Assembly: GCF_009831625.1 (NCBI RefSeq)
Contig: NZ_WUUS01000004.1
Coordinates: 293,869 to 357,868, forward strand
Direction of reading: 5' to 3'
DNA length: 64,000 bases
Origin: Halobaculum saliterrae
GTDB taxonomy: Archaea; Halobacteriota; Halobacteria; Halobacteriales; Haloferacaceae
The notes under the pieces are model-generated. The model was not told the DNA's origin. It saw only the letters and a list, made by a program, of their open reading frames with translations, and did no database searches. This document shows positions 18,974 through 26,987 of the stretch, piece after piece (within the stretch, counting starts at the first letter, position 1; each line of letters opens with the position of its first letter). A program made the translations under genes and the position numbers.

Positions 18974-18980
18974 TTATTAA
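18974..18980 (+). promoter_or_regulatory. TATA-like box for ZIP transporter
   Basis: TTATTAA is centred 26 bp before the ATG at 19003. Confidence 0.65.
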
Positions 18981-19002
18981 CGGCAATCGGTGCGTTAGTA
19001 AC

Positions 19003-19863
19003 ATGGCCGACGTGACTGCCGACGGGACCGAGCGTCGCCGGACGACTCGGACCCGGCTGATCGGCGCCGCGAGCACGGCGGCGCTCGTGGCCGCGACCGC
19101 GTACGCGCTCGCGACTGGGCGGACGAAGCTGTTCGGGATCGCGTGGATCGCGTTCGGGGCGATGGCGGTCGCCGGGTGGGTCGCCGGGCGGACCGACGAC
19201 ACGCACGCCGGGACGCTCGTGTGGGGCTACGGGCTCGCCGCGGGCGCAATGATCACCAGCGCGGCCGTCTTCCTCCTCCCGCAGGCGATCGGCCAGCACC
19301 CGGCCTACGGCGGGTTCGGCGTCGCGCTCGGGCTGCTCGTGGGGTACGGCGCACACACGCTCGGGCACCGTCTCTCGCACATGGACCTCCCGCTGGACCG
19401 ATCGCTGGCGGAACTGACCGCCCACGCCGTGAGCGCCGGCGCGATCATCGGGATCATCTACGGCAACTTGCCGGACCTCGGGCTGCTGCTTGGGCTGTCG
19501 ATCATCTCGCACAAGGGGCCGGCCGGCTACGCGGCCGTCCGTCGGTTCTCCGGCGACGGTGGCGACTGGACGGCGATCCTGTTGCCGGCGGCGGGCGTCG
19601 GCGTCGCCGCGATCGCCTCGTCGCTGTTCGCGCTGCCCGCCTCGGCCGCGATACGTGGCGTCGTCTTCGGGTTCGCCACCGGCGTGTTTCTCCACGTCGC
19701 GATGGACTTCCTCCCGGAGTGTGAGATCGGCAGCGAGGTCCACGACTCGCTGAGCCACGACGGCGACGCTCACGCCCTGTTGGACCGCCTCCGCGTCCAC
19801 GCCGTCGCCAGCACCGCGCTCGGCGGACTGGCGGTGTTCGTCGGCTGGCTGGTCGTCGCCTGA
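19003..19863 (+). CDS. ZIP family metal transporter
   Basis: The 286-residue protein has about eight helices. Metal-site features of ZIP transporters appear in the paired helices: ELTAHAVSAGAIIGIIYGNL and LGLSIISHKGPAG (His-Lys-x-Pro-x-Gly), and near the C-terminus FGFATGVFLHVAMDFLPE (His and Glu). Another His-rich stretch, GYGAHTLGHRLSHMD, lies in the cytosolic loop. ZIP proteins import Zn2+ or other divalent metals, though metal choice is not predictable. No metalloregulator is adjacent. Confidence 0.85.
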   Translation: MADVTADGTERRRTTRTRLIGAASTAALVAATAYALATGRTKLFGIAWIAFGAMAVAGWVAGRTDDTHAGTLVWGYGLAAGAMITSAAVFLLPQAIGQHPAYGGFGVALGLLVGYGAHTLGHRLSHMDLPLDRSLAELTAHAVSAGAIIGIIYGNLPDLGLLLGLSIISHKGPAGYAAVRRFSGDGGDWTAILLPAAGVGVAAIASSLFALPASAAIRGVVFGFATGVFLHVAMDFLPECEIGSEVHDSLSHDGDAHALLDRLRVHAVASTALGGLAVFVGWLVVA

Positions 19864-19924
19864 AGACCTGAGACTACGCCGCGTTCGAGTTCGACACCTT
19901 CGGCGGATCGTGGTCGGGGCAGTC

Positions 19925-20308
19925 CTACGAGGTGACCCGACGGACCTGCCAGGAGATGCCCGCGGCCGCGACCAGCAACACGGCGAGGTTGAACGCGCCG
20001 TGGAACAGCGAGCGATACTCCGCGGTGACCCACTGGTTGATCGTCCGGGAGACGGCACCGTAGAACTGGATCCCCGCGATGAGCGCGAGCACGACGAGCG
20101 CGACGAGCACGAGGTAGTTCACGTACCTGACCATGTCCCGCGAGCGACCGCCGGCGCCCTCACTGATTGAGGCGTCGTCCGCCCGGGCGTCCGAGGCGGT
20201 GGCGGGTGCGACATCCGCAGTCGCCGGGGCGTCGTGGGTCGACGCCGTCGGCTCGCTTCCGCTCGATTCGTTCGGCGTGTCGTCGGGTTCGTCCGTTTCC
20301 TGGGTCAT
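19925..20308 (-). CDS. Haloarchaeal two-helix membrane protein
   Basis: The 127-residue protein has a Ser/Thr/Asp-rich disordered N-terminus (1-55), then MVRYVNYLVLVALVVLALIA and FNLAVLLVAAAGISW as membrane helices separated by a loop (GAVSRTINQWVTAEYRS). It starts inside the stop of the larger upstream gene (TCAT overlap on the minus strand), so the two form an operon. Function unknown. Confidence 0.6.
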   Translation of the reverse strand: MTQETDEPDDTPNESSGSEPTASTHDAPATADVAPATASDARADDASISEGAGGRSRDMVRYVNYLVLVALVVLALIAGIQFYGAVSRTINQWVTAEYRSLFHGAFNLAVLLVAAAGISWQVRRVTS

Positions 20309-21315
20309 CGTCGGGTTCGCCTCCGTGCGAGCAGCGCGGCGCCGGCGAGCGCCACGACCGCGAGCGCCGGGCCGAACCCGGGCGTCGCCGTCGAGGTCTC
20401 CGTGCCCTCCGCAGCCTCGGTCATTCGGTCGCCCGCTCCGTCGTCGCCGCCGGCGAAGTCGCCGACCTCGAACTCCACCTCGCGGGTGGTCTCGTTGGCC
20501 GAGATCGTCTCGGTCGGGTCGAGGTTCGCCACCGAGCGGGCGGTGTCGACGAGCACGCCGTCGCGGTACACCGCGGCGTCGACGTAGTAGTTGTAGTCGC
20601 TCGGGACGCTCACCTCGGTCGTCGCGTCGGCGGTGCGGCCGGGGCCGATGTCGGCCACGGTCGTCGACTGGCGTGCGGCGACGAGGTTCGACTCGGCCTG
20701 TCGGAGGATCACCTCAACGCGCAGGTCCTCGCTCGACACCGCGCCGCCGTTCGTCAGCGACGCCGCGACCGCCAGCGTGGTTCGGTTCGCCCCCTCGTCG
20801 ACGGAGGCGACCGACACCGACAGCGGGGGGACCGCCTCGCTCTCGGTGAAGCGGACCTCCGTGCCGAGCGCCTCCAGCCCCGAGACCTGCGTCCGGTCGC
20901 GGTCGACGACCTCTCCCTCGCGGAAGACGACCGTCTCGATCACGTAGCCGCCCTCGCGGGGCACCTCGATCGTCGCGTTCACCGCGACGCTTCGATCGCC
21001 GGTCAGCTCGTCCAGATCGACCGTCCGCTCGGTCGTCAGGAGGCCGGACTCGGCGTCGTACGCGCGAAACCGTACGGAGACGTTGTCCGTGGGGTTCCCG
21101 CGGTGGCCGATGCGGGTGTGCAGCGTCAGCGTCGCCGTCGCGCCGTCGACCTCTCCGGGTGCGATCGCCGGCGACTCGGCGATGGCGACCGGGCCGGGAC
21201 GGACCGGACCGTCCGCGGCCGGGTCTGCGAGGACGCCGGGACCCGCGGCGACCCCGAGGAGGGCGACGAGCAGGACGGCGACCGCGCCCGCGGTCAACCG
21301 TCGTTCTCGTGACAT
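20305..21315 (-). CDS. Exported protein with PGF-CTERM-type C-terminus (DUF7490-like)
   Basis: The 336-residue protein has an N-terminal signal peptide (RRLTAGAVAVLLVALLGVAAG) and two similar beta-rich repeats of about 110 residues (TLTLHTRIGHRGNPTDNVSV... and SVASVDEGANRTTLAVAASL...). Both read like extracellular CARDB-type domains. The C-terminus is Thr/Glu-rich, then TPGFGPALAVVALAGAALLA and basic RRRTRR. That PGF motif, helix and basic tail match the archaeosortase-processed PGF-CTERM anchor. It is probably attached to the cell surface. No partner is known. Confidence 0.7.
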   Translation of the reverse strand: MSRERRLTAGAVAVLLVALLGVAAGPGVLADPAADGPVRPGPVAIAESPAIAPGEVDGATATLTLHTRIGHRGNPTDNVSVRFRAYDAESGLLTTERTVDLDELTGDRSVAVNATIEVPREGGYVIETVVFREGEVVDRDRTQVSGLEALGTEVRFTESEAVPPLSVSVASVDEGANRTTLAVAASLTNGGAVSSEDLRVEVILRQAESNLVAARQSTTVADIGPGRTADATTEVSVPSDYNYYVDAAVYRDGVLVDTARSVANLDPTETISANETTREVEFEVGDFAGGDDGAGDRMTEAAEGTETSTATPGFGPALAVVALAGAALLARRRTRR

Positions 21316-21399
21316 GCGGGCGACACTGCACAGGCGCGTGGTAAACCCTTTGTGTACGACGGGACGGCAGTGTGTGAGCCTCGGTAACGGGGGACACAG

Positions 21400-21405
21400 T
21401 TATTT
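21400..21405 (+). promoter_or_regulatory. TATA-like box for universal stress protein
   Basis: TTATTT is centred about 27 bp before the ATG at 21429, which supports ATG over the in-frame GTG at 21417. Confidence 0.6.
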
Positions 21406-21428
21406 CCGGTCGGTGTGTGGGCCGAACC

Positions 21429-21830
21429 ATGGAGTACGTCCTTGCGACGAACTCGGTGGCACGGAGCGAGGCGTTGTGTGAGTACCTGCGGACGCGGATC
21501 GACGGGACGGACGTCGTCCACGCCGTCAACTCCCAACGCGGCGGCGACCGGACGACACAGGGGGAACTCGACCGGGGCGAGGAGGCGCTCGACGTGGTCG
21601 ACGCGCGGCTCTCGGACGTCGCCGAGGTCCACTGCCACCAGGTCGTCCGGGGGAACGACCCCACGGAGGACCTGCTCGAGTTCGTCCACCGGCACGACGC
21701 CGACGAGATAGTGATGGGGATCCGCAAGCGATCGGCGACCTCGAAGCTGGTCTTCGGGAGCGTCGCGCAGGACATCCTCATGACCGCGAACGTGCCCATG
21801 CGCGTCGTTCCGGTCCCAGAGCGCCGATAG
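21429..21830 (+). CDS. Universal stress protein (UspA family)
   Basis: The 133-residue single-domain protein has the usual beta/alpha order: YVLATNS strand, DVVHAVNS, HQVVRGNDPTEDLLEFV and the phosphate loop GIRKRSATSKLVFGSVAQDIL, followed by PMRVVPVPE. The G-x-R...G-S loop agrees with an ATP-binding USP. USPs bind nucleotides and support survival under stress; the specific partner is unknown. It is divergent from the exported-protein gene. Confidence 0.85.
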   Translation: MEYVLATNSVARSEALCEYLRTRIDGTDVVHAVNSQRGGDRTTQGELDRGEEALDVVDARLSDVAEVHCHQVVRGNDPTEDLLEFVHRHDADEIVMGIRKRSATSKLVFGSVAQDILMTANVPMRVVPVPERR

Positions 21831-21932
21831 CCCGCGCCGGCGACGACGGTCGAACGCCGTGTCACGTGAGCACACGTCACTGACCCACACTCCGCCGACC
21901 AATTGAAGCGGCGCGGGGTCGAGCGACCCGGT

Positions 21933-22466
21933 ATGCCCGGTCCCGTGTTCCGTCGCGGCGAGGCTGTCGAGTTGCGGACGGTCGAGGAGGAGGACGCAGG
22001 GTTCCTGGCCGAGCTGGTCAACGACCCGCGGGTCCGCTCGGGAACCGCGATGGCGACTCCGGTCAGCGAGGCGGACGAGCGCGAGTGGATCGACTCCGTC
22101 GGCGACGACGGCGGGGTGCACCTCCTCGTGTGCGTCGACGGCGGCCCCGTCGGGATCGCCGGCGTGAACGCCCCGAACGAGACGTGGGGTGCGGCGGAGC
22201 TCGGGTACCAGTTCGTGCCCGACGCCTGGGGGAACGGCTACGCCACCGATGCCGCCCGCGAACTGTGCGCCCACGCGTTCACGGAGCGACGGCTCCACAA
22301 GGTGTACGCGAAGGTGTACGAGACGAACCCCGCCTCCGCGCGGGTGCTCGAGAAGGTCGGCTTCACCGAGGAGGGACGCCACCGCGACGAGGCGTTCGTC
22401 GACGGCGAGCACGTCGACGTCAGGCGGTTCGGTCTGCTCGCCGACGAGTGGGTCGAGGATCGATAG
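21933..22466 (+). CDS. GNAT acetyltransferase, RimJ/RimL type
   Basis: The 177-residue single-domain acetyltransferase contains GEAVELRTVEEEDAGFL at the start, ELGYQFVPDAWGNGYATDA (motif A with the G-N-G-Y acetyl-CoA loop) and KVYAKVYETNPASARVLEKVGF at the C-terminal motif B. This is the pattern of RimJ/RimL/SpeG-like enzymes that acetylate protein N-termini or small amines. The exact acceptor is unknown. ATG at 21933 was chosen over TTG at 21903. It converges with the next gene with no gap. Confidence 0.85.
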   Translation: MPGPVFRRGEAVELRTVEEEDAGFLAELVNDPRVRSGTAMATPVSEADEREWIDSVGDDGGVHLLVCVDGGPVGIAGVNAPNETWGAAELGYQFVPDAWGNGYATDAARELCAHAFTERRLHKVYAKVYETNPASARVLEKVGFTEEGRHRDEAFVDGEHVDVRRFGLLADEWVEDR

Positions 22467-23723
22467 CTACTCCACCAGTTCCTCGGCGAGTATCGGGACG
22501 AACGTCCCCACGTCGGTGACCATCCCGACGGCCTGCGCGGAGCCGCGATCGAGCAGCTGTGTGACCGTGGCGGGGTTGATGTCGACACAGACCGTCCGCG
22601 TCGTCGACGGGAGGCAGTTCCCGACGGCGACGGAGTGCAACAGCGACGACAGCATGAGCACGAGGTCGGCATCGCGCGCCTGTTCGCGGATCGCGTTCTG
22701 TGCCTCGACGGCGTCGGTGATCGTGTCCGGCAGCGGGCCGTCGTCGCGGATCGAGCCCGCGAGCACGAAGTCGCGGTCGTTGACGACACACTCGTACATG
22801 ACGCCCTCGGTGATCAGTCCCTCCTCGACGGCGGCCTCGATGCCGCCCGCGCGGACCACCTCGCTGATCGTGTAGATGTGGTGCTTGTGCCCCTTTCGCG
22901 GGTGCTCCATCGTCTCCACGTCCATCCCGAGGCTGGTCCCGTAGCGCGACCGCTCCATGTCGTGGACGGCGAAGCCGTTGCCCGCGGAGATCGCGTCGAC
23001 GTACCCCTCGCGCACGAGTCGCGCGAGCGCGGGGCCGCCGCCCGCGTGGATGACCGCGGGGCCGGCGACGCACAGCACGCGCCCGCCCTGTGCCTTCGTC
23101 TCGGCGATCGCCTCGGCGATGTCGCGGATGAGCGACTCGGAGGGTCGCTCCGCGGAGACGCCGCCCTGCATGAAGCCGAACGGCCCCGACGAGTCGCGGG
23201 GCCGCTCGGGCGGTTTCACCCGGATGCCGGCGTCGCCCGTGACGACGAGGTCCCCCGCCTCGATGCCGTTGAGAACCTTCGTCTCGGCGGTGACCTCGCC
23301 GTCCTCGGCGACGACGTTTCCGTCCTCGTTCTCGACGCCCTCGACGACGACGGCGCAGTCCATCTCGATGTTCTCGACGCCCACCCACTCGCCGTCGATC
23401 CGGACGTCGGTGGGGTGGTTCGTCGTCGAGTAGAAGCCGTGCGGGACGACGTTGTCCGCGGGTGCGGGGGTCAGCGTCGCGTCCGTCGGCGCCGCGAGCG
23501 TCGCGCCCGACTGGTGCAGTTCGTGGAGGATCGGATGCAACGTCTCCTCGTCGTCGGCGATCACCCGCATTCGGCAGTACGACTCCTCGTCCTTGCGCGT
23601 CCCCACGTGGAACTCCTCGATGTCGAACTCGCCGCCGAGGTCCATCACGACGGTGAACGCGCGCTCCATGAGGCCGGAGTCGATGATGTGGCCCTCCAGC
23701 TCGACCACGTCGCTGACAGTCAT
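22467..23723 (-). CDS. TIGR00300/LOR-SDH family protein, archaeal ornithine cyclodeaminase-like
   Basis: The 418-residue protein has the N-terminal LOR/SDH-type domain (VVELEGHIIDSGLMERAFTVVMDLGGEF...) and a C-terminal Rossmann-like half with VLCVAGPAVIHAGGG, ISAGNGFAVHDMERSRYGTSLG and VDINPATVTQLLDRGS. This is the family of archaeal ornithine cyclodeaminases characterised from Methanococcus, which convert ornithine to proline with NAD+, and of the C-terminal half of cyanobacterial AgrE. By homology it contributes to arginine/ornithine catabolism or proline supply. The activity of haloarchaeal members is inferred. Confidence 0.75.
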   Translation of the reverse strand: MTVSDVVELEGHIIDSGLMERAFTVVMDLGGEFDIEEFHVGTRKDEESYCRMRVIADDEETLHPILHELHQSGATLAAPTDATLTPAPADNVVPHGFYSTTNHPTDVRIDGEWVGVENIEMDCAVVVEGVENEDGNVVAEDGEVTAETKVLNGIEAGDLVVTGDAGIRVKPPERPRDSSGPFGFMQGGVSAERPSESLIRDIAEAIAETKAQGGRVLCVAGPAVIHAGGGPALARLVREGYVDAISAGNGFAVHDMERSRYGTSLGMDVETMEHPRKGHKHHIYTISEVVRAGGIEAAVEEGLITEGVMYECVVNDRDFVLAGSIRDDGPLPDTITDAVEAQNAIREQARDADLVLMLSSLLHSVAVGNCLPSTTRTVCVDINPATVTQLLDRGSAQAVGMVTDVGTFVPILAEELVE

Positions 23724-23823
23724 ACCGTCCGTGTGCCCCGCGACGCTGAAAAGGTGCTCGTACCCGCGGTATCGGCCGTGATCGACGGTCAGCCCACCCG
23801 ACCGTTCGGGGGGTCCGACTCGC

Positions 23824-24318
23824 CTACAGCAGGAGCCCCTTGAGCGCGTTCAGGACGCCCCAGGTGACCTGTGCGACGACGTTCCCCTGCTCGCCCTTGA
23901 TGACGATGTCGTCGGATCTGACCGCGTCGGCGAAGCGGTTCGCCGCCTGATCGCCGCTGTTGGCGTCGGCGATGGTAGATATCGTTTCGCGGTCGGTCTC
24001 CATTCGGAGCGTCGCGTCCTCGTGTACCGACTCGCGGAGGTCGACGACGGTCCCGTCGCCGGTCATCCGGAACGAGTAGACGGCAGTTTCCGCGCCGTCG
24101 CTCACGTAGAGGTTCACGCGCTTGTTCTCGATCTGGCCCGCCAGCGGACCGAGGTCGAGCCCGCCGCTCGCGTCGTTGTACAGGTCGAAGCCCGTCTCGA
24201 GCTGTGTGAACACCTCGCCGGACCACGACGGACGGTCCGACTGTGCGGTGACGGGCGCGACCGCGACCGACACGACGAGGAGCGATGCGACTGCGAGGGC
24301 GAGCGATCTGTTGAACAC
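23824..24318 (-). CDS. Exported protein of unknown function
   Basis: The 164-residue protein has a GTG start and a clear signal peptide (SLALAVASLLVVSVAVAPVTAQS, cleavage near 26). The mature part has an alpha/beta region, ETAVYSFRMTGDGTVVDLRE and TLRMETDRETISTIADA, resembling SCP2-type lipid-binding domains, though weakly. It ends in a short hydrophobic stretch (NALKGLLL). A strong TATA-like box lies 27 bp upstream. Function unknown. Confidence 0.6.
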   Translation of the reverse strand: MFNRSLALAVASLLVVSVAVAPVTAQSDRPSWSGEVFTQLETGFDLYNDASGGLDLGPLAGQIENKRVNLYVSDGAETAVYSFRMTGDGTVVDLRESVHEDATLRMETDRETISTIADANSGDQAANRFADAVRSDDIVIKGEQGNVVAQVTWGVLNALKGLLL

Positions 24319-24342
24319 GCCCAGTAGAGGTCGGCCGTGGAG

Positions 24343-24350
24343 ATAAATAC
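24343..24350 (-). promoter_or_regulatory. TATA-like box for exported protein
   Basis: On the minus strand this reads GTATTTAT, about 27 bp before the GTG at 24318. It supports that non-ATG start and a leaderless mRNA. Confidence 0.6.
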
Positions 24351-24418
24351 GTACTACGGGTCGGGTGCTGTCCGGATGCGGTCGGCCCTCAGCGTTCCGC
24401 TCGTGGTGGACGGTCCGC

Positions 24419-25366
24419 CTACGGTCGCTCGAGGACGGCGTCGAGGAACGCCACCTCGTGAGCGAGCACCTCGGTGAAGCGGTCGTCCCACGCGTCGAAG
24501 TGTCCCATCGGGAGCGCCACGAGCGAGGAGTCGGGGAGCTCGTCGGCCAGTCGGTCGGTGTACTTGTAGGGGACGACCTGATCCTCGGTGCCGGCGACGA
24601 CGAGGGAGGGACACGTCACCGCCGACGCGTCGGCGACCGGCCGATACCGCGGGAGCGCCAGCAGCGTCCGCGCACGGGTTTCGTTCTGCCACGTGGAGTC
24701 CCGCGGTATCAACGCCGCGTAGCCGTCGAGCGCGCCGGACTCGTTCAGCGCCGCGAACTCCTCGGGGCGGCCGTACACCTTCACCTCGTGCTCCCGCCCG
24801 ACGAGTCCGGCGAGGCGATCGCGAACGCCGGCACCGATCGCACGCGCTAGGTATCGCGGCGACTTGCTCCGCAGCAGCGACCGGCCGTCGGCGAACGGCG
24901 TCCGCGCGACGACCGCGTCCACGTCGTACCGCTCGGCGGCGACGCCCACGACGTGGCCGCCGCCCAGCGAGACGCCCCACAGCGCGATCCCGTCGCCGAG
25001 GGCGTCGACCCCGCGGACGCGGTCGACGGCCGCCTGCCAGTCGGCGATCTGCCGGCTCGGGAGCACCAACGGCTCGCCCTCGGAGGCGCCGAATCCGCGG
25101 TAGTCGAAGGTGAACGCCGCGTACCCCACGTCCGCGAGGTGTTCGGCGACCCGGTCGAGCCCGAAGACGGCCTCGGCGGCGAGGCCGTGCCCGAGCACGA
25201 CCGTGGCCGGTTCGGCCACGTCGCGCGGGCGGTACAGCGTCCCGACGCAGTCGTCGCCGTCGACTGTGAACGTGAGCCGACGCGTGGCGAACCGCTCGCG
25301 CGACGGGGGGTCCCCGCGCACGCGCCGTGCGGGCGGTCGGTCGGGGGTCGCACGCGGGGCGCTCAC
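24419..25366 (-). CDS. Alpha/beta hydrolase
   Basis: The 315-residue protein has the hydrolase-fold landmarks VVLGHGLAAEAVFG (oxyanion region), FTFDYRGFGASEGEP, the nucleophile elbow LWGVSLGGGHVVG (G-x-S-x-G), VVAGTEDQVVPYKY (acid) and MGHFDAWDDRF (His). The plan fits an acyl-peptidase/esterase-like dienelactone-hydrolase relative. Substrate unknown. I take the GTG at 25366 as the start because it overlaps the stop of the upstream gene (GTGA) and yields a sensible N-terminus, whereas the longer open frame is Arg-rich. Confidence 0.8.
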   Translation of the reverse strand: MSAPRATPDRPPARRVRGDPPSRERFATRRLTFTVDGDDCVGTLYRPRDVAEPATVVLGHGLAAEAVFGLDRVAEHLADVGYAAFTFDYRGFGASEGEPLVLPSRQIADWQAAVDRVRGVDALGDGIALWGVSLGGGHVVGVAAERYDVDAVVARTPFADGRSLLRSKSPRYLARAIGAGVRDRLAGLVGREHEVKVYGRPEEFAALNESGALDGYAALIPRDSTWQNETRARTLLALPRYRPVADASAVTCPSLVVAGTEDQVVPYKYTDRLADELPDSSLVALPMGHFDAWDDRFTEVLAHEVAFLDAVLERP

Positions 25367-25797
25367 CGGCGCCCTCCGTCGCCGGGCGCCGGATCGGGCT
25401 CGTCGTCCGCGGCGGCGGTCGCGTGTGGCGCGTCGGCGTCGACGGGGACGTCCGGGTCCGTCTCGACGGTTCCGAGCACGCGCTCGGAGAACTCCTCCTC
25501 GGAGATCCGGTAGCCGGTCAGCTCCTCCAGCCACTCGGCCTCGGCGTGCCACGTCGCCTGCACGTCGTCCTCGAAGCGCAGCGAGGTGGCGTCCACGCGC
25601 AGGGGGTCGAGCTCGCCGGCCTCGACGAGGTCGATCACCGTGTTACAGACGCGACCCATCTCCCCGTGTGCCGGACGCTCCGCGGGAAGCGTCGTCGTGT
25701 ATGCGACGGCGACGCGGTCCGGCGAGAGGCGGACGTCCGCGACGTCGATGCCGTCGGCTCGGAGTTCCTGAGCGAGCGCCGACTCGTCGATGGTCAT
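25363..25797 (-). CDS. Haloarchaeal protein of unknown function, in operon with hydrolase
   Basis: The 144-residue soluble protein has an N-terminal MTIDESALAQELRADGIDV, a beta-strand with VAVAYTTTLPAERP, then GRVCNTVIDLVEAGELDPLRV and ATWHAEAEWLEELTGYRISEEEFSERVLGT, with a disordered Asp/Pro-rich tail. No catalytic motif is evident. It overlaps the alpha/beta hydrolase gene by 4 bp, so the two are expressed together. A CTTAC-type element lies about 27 bp upstream on the minus strand. Confidence 0.55.
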   Translation of the reverse strand: MTIDESALAQELRADGIDVADVRLSPDRVAVAYTTTLPAERPAHGEMGRVCNTVIDLVEAGELDPLRVDATSLRFEDDVQATWHAEAEWLEELTGYRISEEEFSERVLGTVETDPDVPVDADAPHATAAADDEPDPAPGDGGRR

Positions 25798-25967
25798 ACC
25801 CGCGAATACACTCGGGGGCGACTTACTGGTTCCGGGGACTCGGAGGCCGTCAGAAGCGACGCGGACAACGGGACGGCTGGAACGGAGGGGTGGGAGTCCA
25901 TGTCAGAGGCACTGTGTCCCTCCGTCCCAACGCGAGTTATCGATGATCGTACACCGACTTAACCGCT

Positions 25968-25987
25968 TGGTGAACCACCGTTCACCA
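25968..25987. promoter_or_regulatory. Perfect 20-bp inverted repeat upstream of HTH gene
   Basis: TGGTGAAC-CACC-GTTCACCA has 8-bp perfect arms and a 4-bp spacer, about 100 bp before the HTH/zinc-ribbon gene and 10 bp after a TTAA element at 25959-25962. It is a candidate operator, possibly for autoregulation. The rest of the 289-bp gap shows no gene I can support. Confidence 0.5.
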
Positions 25988-26055
25988 CGTGTATGGGGCC
26001 GGACAGGAGGTGAATCGCAGTACACTCATTCGATCTGATACGTCGAACGGAACAC

Positions 26056-26062
26056 GTATACA
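26056..26062 (+). promoter_or_regulatory. TATA-like box for HTH/zinc-ribbon regulator
   Basis: GTATACA is centred about 27-28 bp before the ATG at 26087, consistent with a leaderless mRNA. Confidence 0.6.
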
Positions 26063-26086
26063 CATCCGTCCGGCAGTACGGGTCGG

Positions 26087-26974
26087 ATGGACGACGACGA
26101 GGAGGCGTCGAGACGGACGTTCGAGTTGTTGGCGAACGAGACGCGGCTCGGGATCATCTCGACGCTCGGGGAGGCCAGCGGGGAGGGCGGGTACGCGACG
26201 CTGGCGTTCTCGGACCTGCAGGCGGCGACGGGGGTGGAGGACAACGGTCACTTCAACTACCACCTGACGAAGCTCGTTGGCGAGTTCATCGAGGAGCGCG
26301 AGGGCGGATACGCGCTGACGCTCGCGGGGATCCGGGCGTATCAGGCGATCGTTGCATATCGTGTCACTCCCGAGGTCGAAATAGAGCCGTTCGAGTTCCC
26401 TCATAAGGAATCCTGTGTACAATGCGGGGGAACCATCGTCGCACGCTACACGGACGGGCGGTTCATCACGGAGTGTGAAGAGTGTGGAACCGAGGAACTG
26501 AACTACCCGGTTTCCGTCGCCGACTTCGATCCGAACGACCCCGAATCGCTGCTCGACGCCGCGACCCGACGCATGATCCGCGATGAGTCGTCGATGTACA
26601 ACGGGGTCTGTCCGTACTGTGCCGGGCGGGTAGTCTGGACCGTCGAACTTCCGGAGGGCCACTGGGAAGAATCGAACCTGAGGGGAGACGCGATGGCACA
26701 CGGCGCCTGCACACGATGTGCATGGTTCCTATACGGGAACGTCGTCGGGAAGATCCGTCACCACCCGGCGATATCAGACTTTCTCAGCCGTCATGGGTAT
26801 GACCCTTGGACCGATCCGCCGTGGGAGGAACAGTACGACTTCGACCACCAGGTTTTGGACGATGATCCGGTGCGGGTGGAAGTGAGTTACCTCGCCGACG
26901 GGGAGTGCCTTGAGGTCACTGTCGACAGTGACCTCGTCGTGCTCAACTACGATATCCGTCTCATAGAGGAGTGA
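26087..26974 (+). CDS. Winged-helix regulator with C-terminal zinc ribbons
   Basis: The 295-residue protein begins with an ArsR-like helix-turn-helix (TFELLANETRLGIISTLGE, then NGHFNYHLTKLVGEFIEER) at residues 1-90. Next come two four-Cys clusters: CVQCGGTIVARY...CEECG around 104-129, and CPYCAGRV...CTRC around 175-208. This HTH plus zinc-binding plan is common in haloarchaea, and the targets are unknown. By hand count GC is about 75% at 26161-26220 but 55% at 26341-26400, so the two halves differ in composition. It converges with the peptidase gene (13 bp). Confidence 0.75.
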   Translation: MDDDEEASRRTFELLANETRLGIISTLGEASGEGGYATLAFSDLQAATGVEDNGHFNYHLTKLVGEFIEEREGGYALTLAGIRAYQAIVAYRVTPEVEIEPFEFPHKESCVQCGGTIVARYTDGRFITECEECGTEELNYPVSVADFDPNDPESLLDAATRRMIRDESSMYNGVCPYCAGRVVWTVELPEGHWEESNLRGDAMAHGACTRCAWFLYGNVVGKIRHHPAISDFLSRHGYDPWTDPPWEEQYDFDHQVLDDDPVRVEVSYLADGECLEVTVDSDLVVLNYDIRLIEE

Positions 26975-26987
26975 CGAGGCGACGGCG

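Noticed and set aside
25989..26267. ORF starting in the gap and running into the HTH gene in another frame
   Set aside because: No family likeness and it overlaps a real gene; the leaderless HTH start is better.
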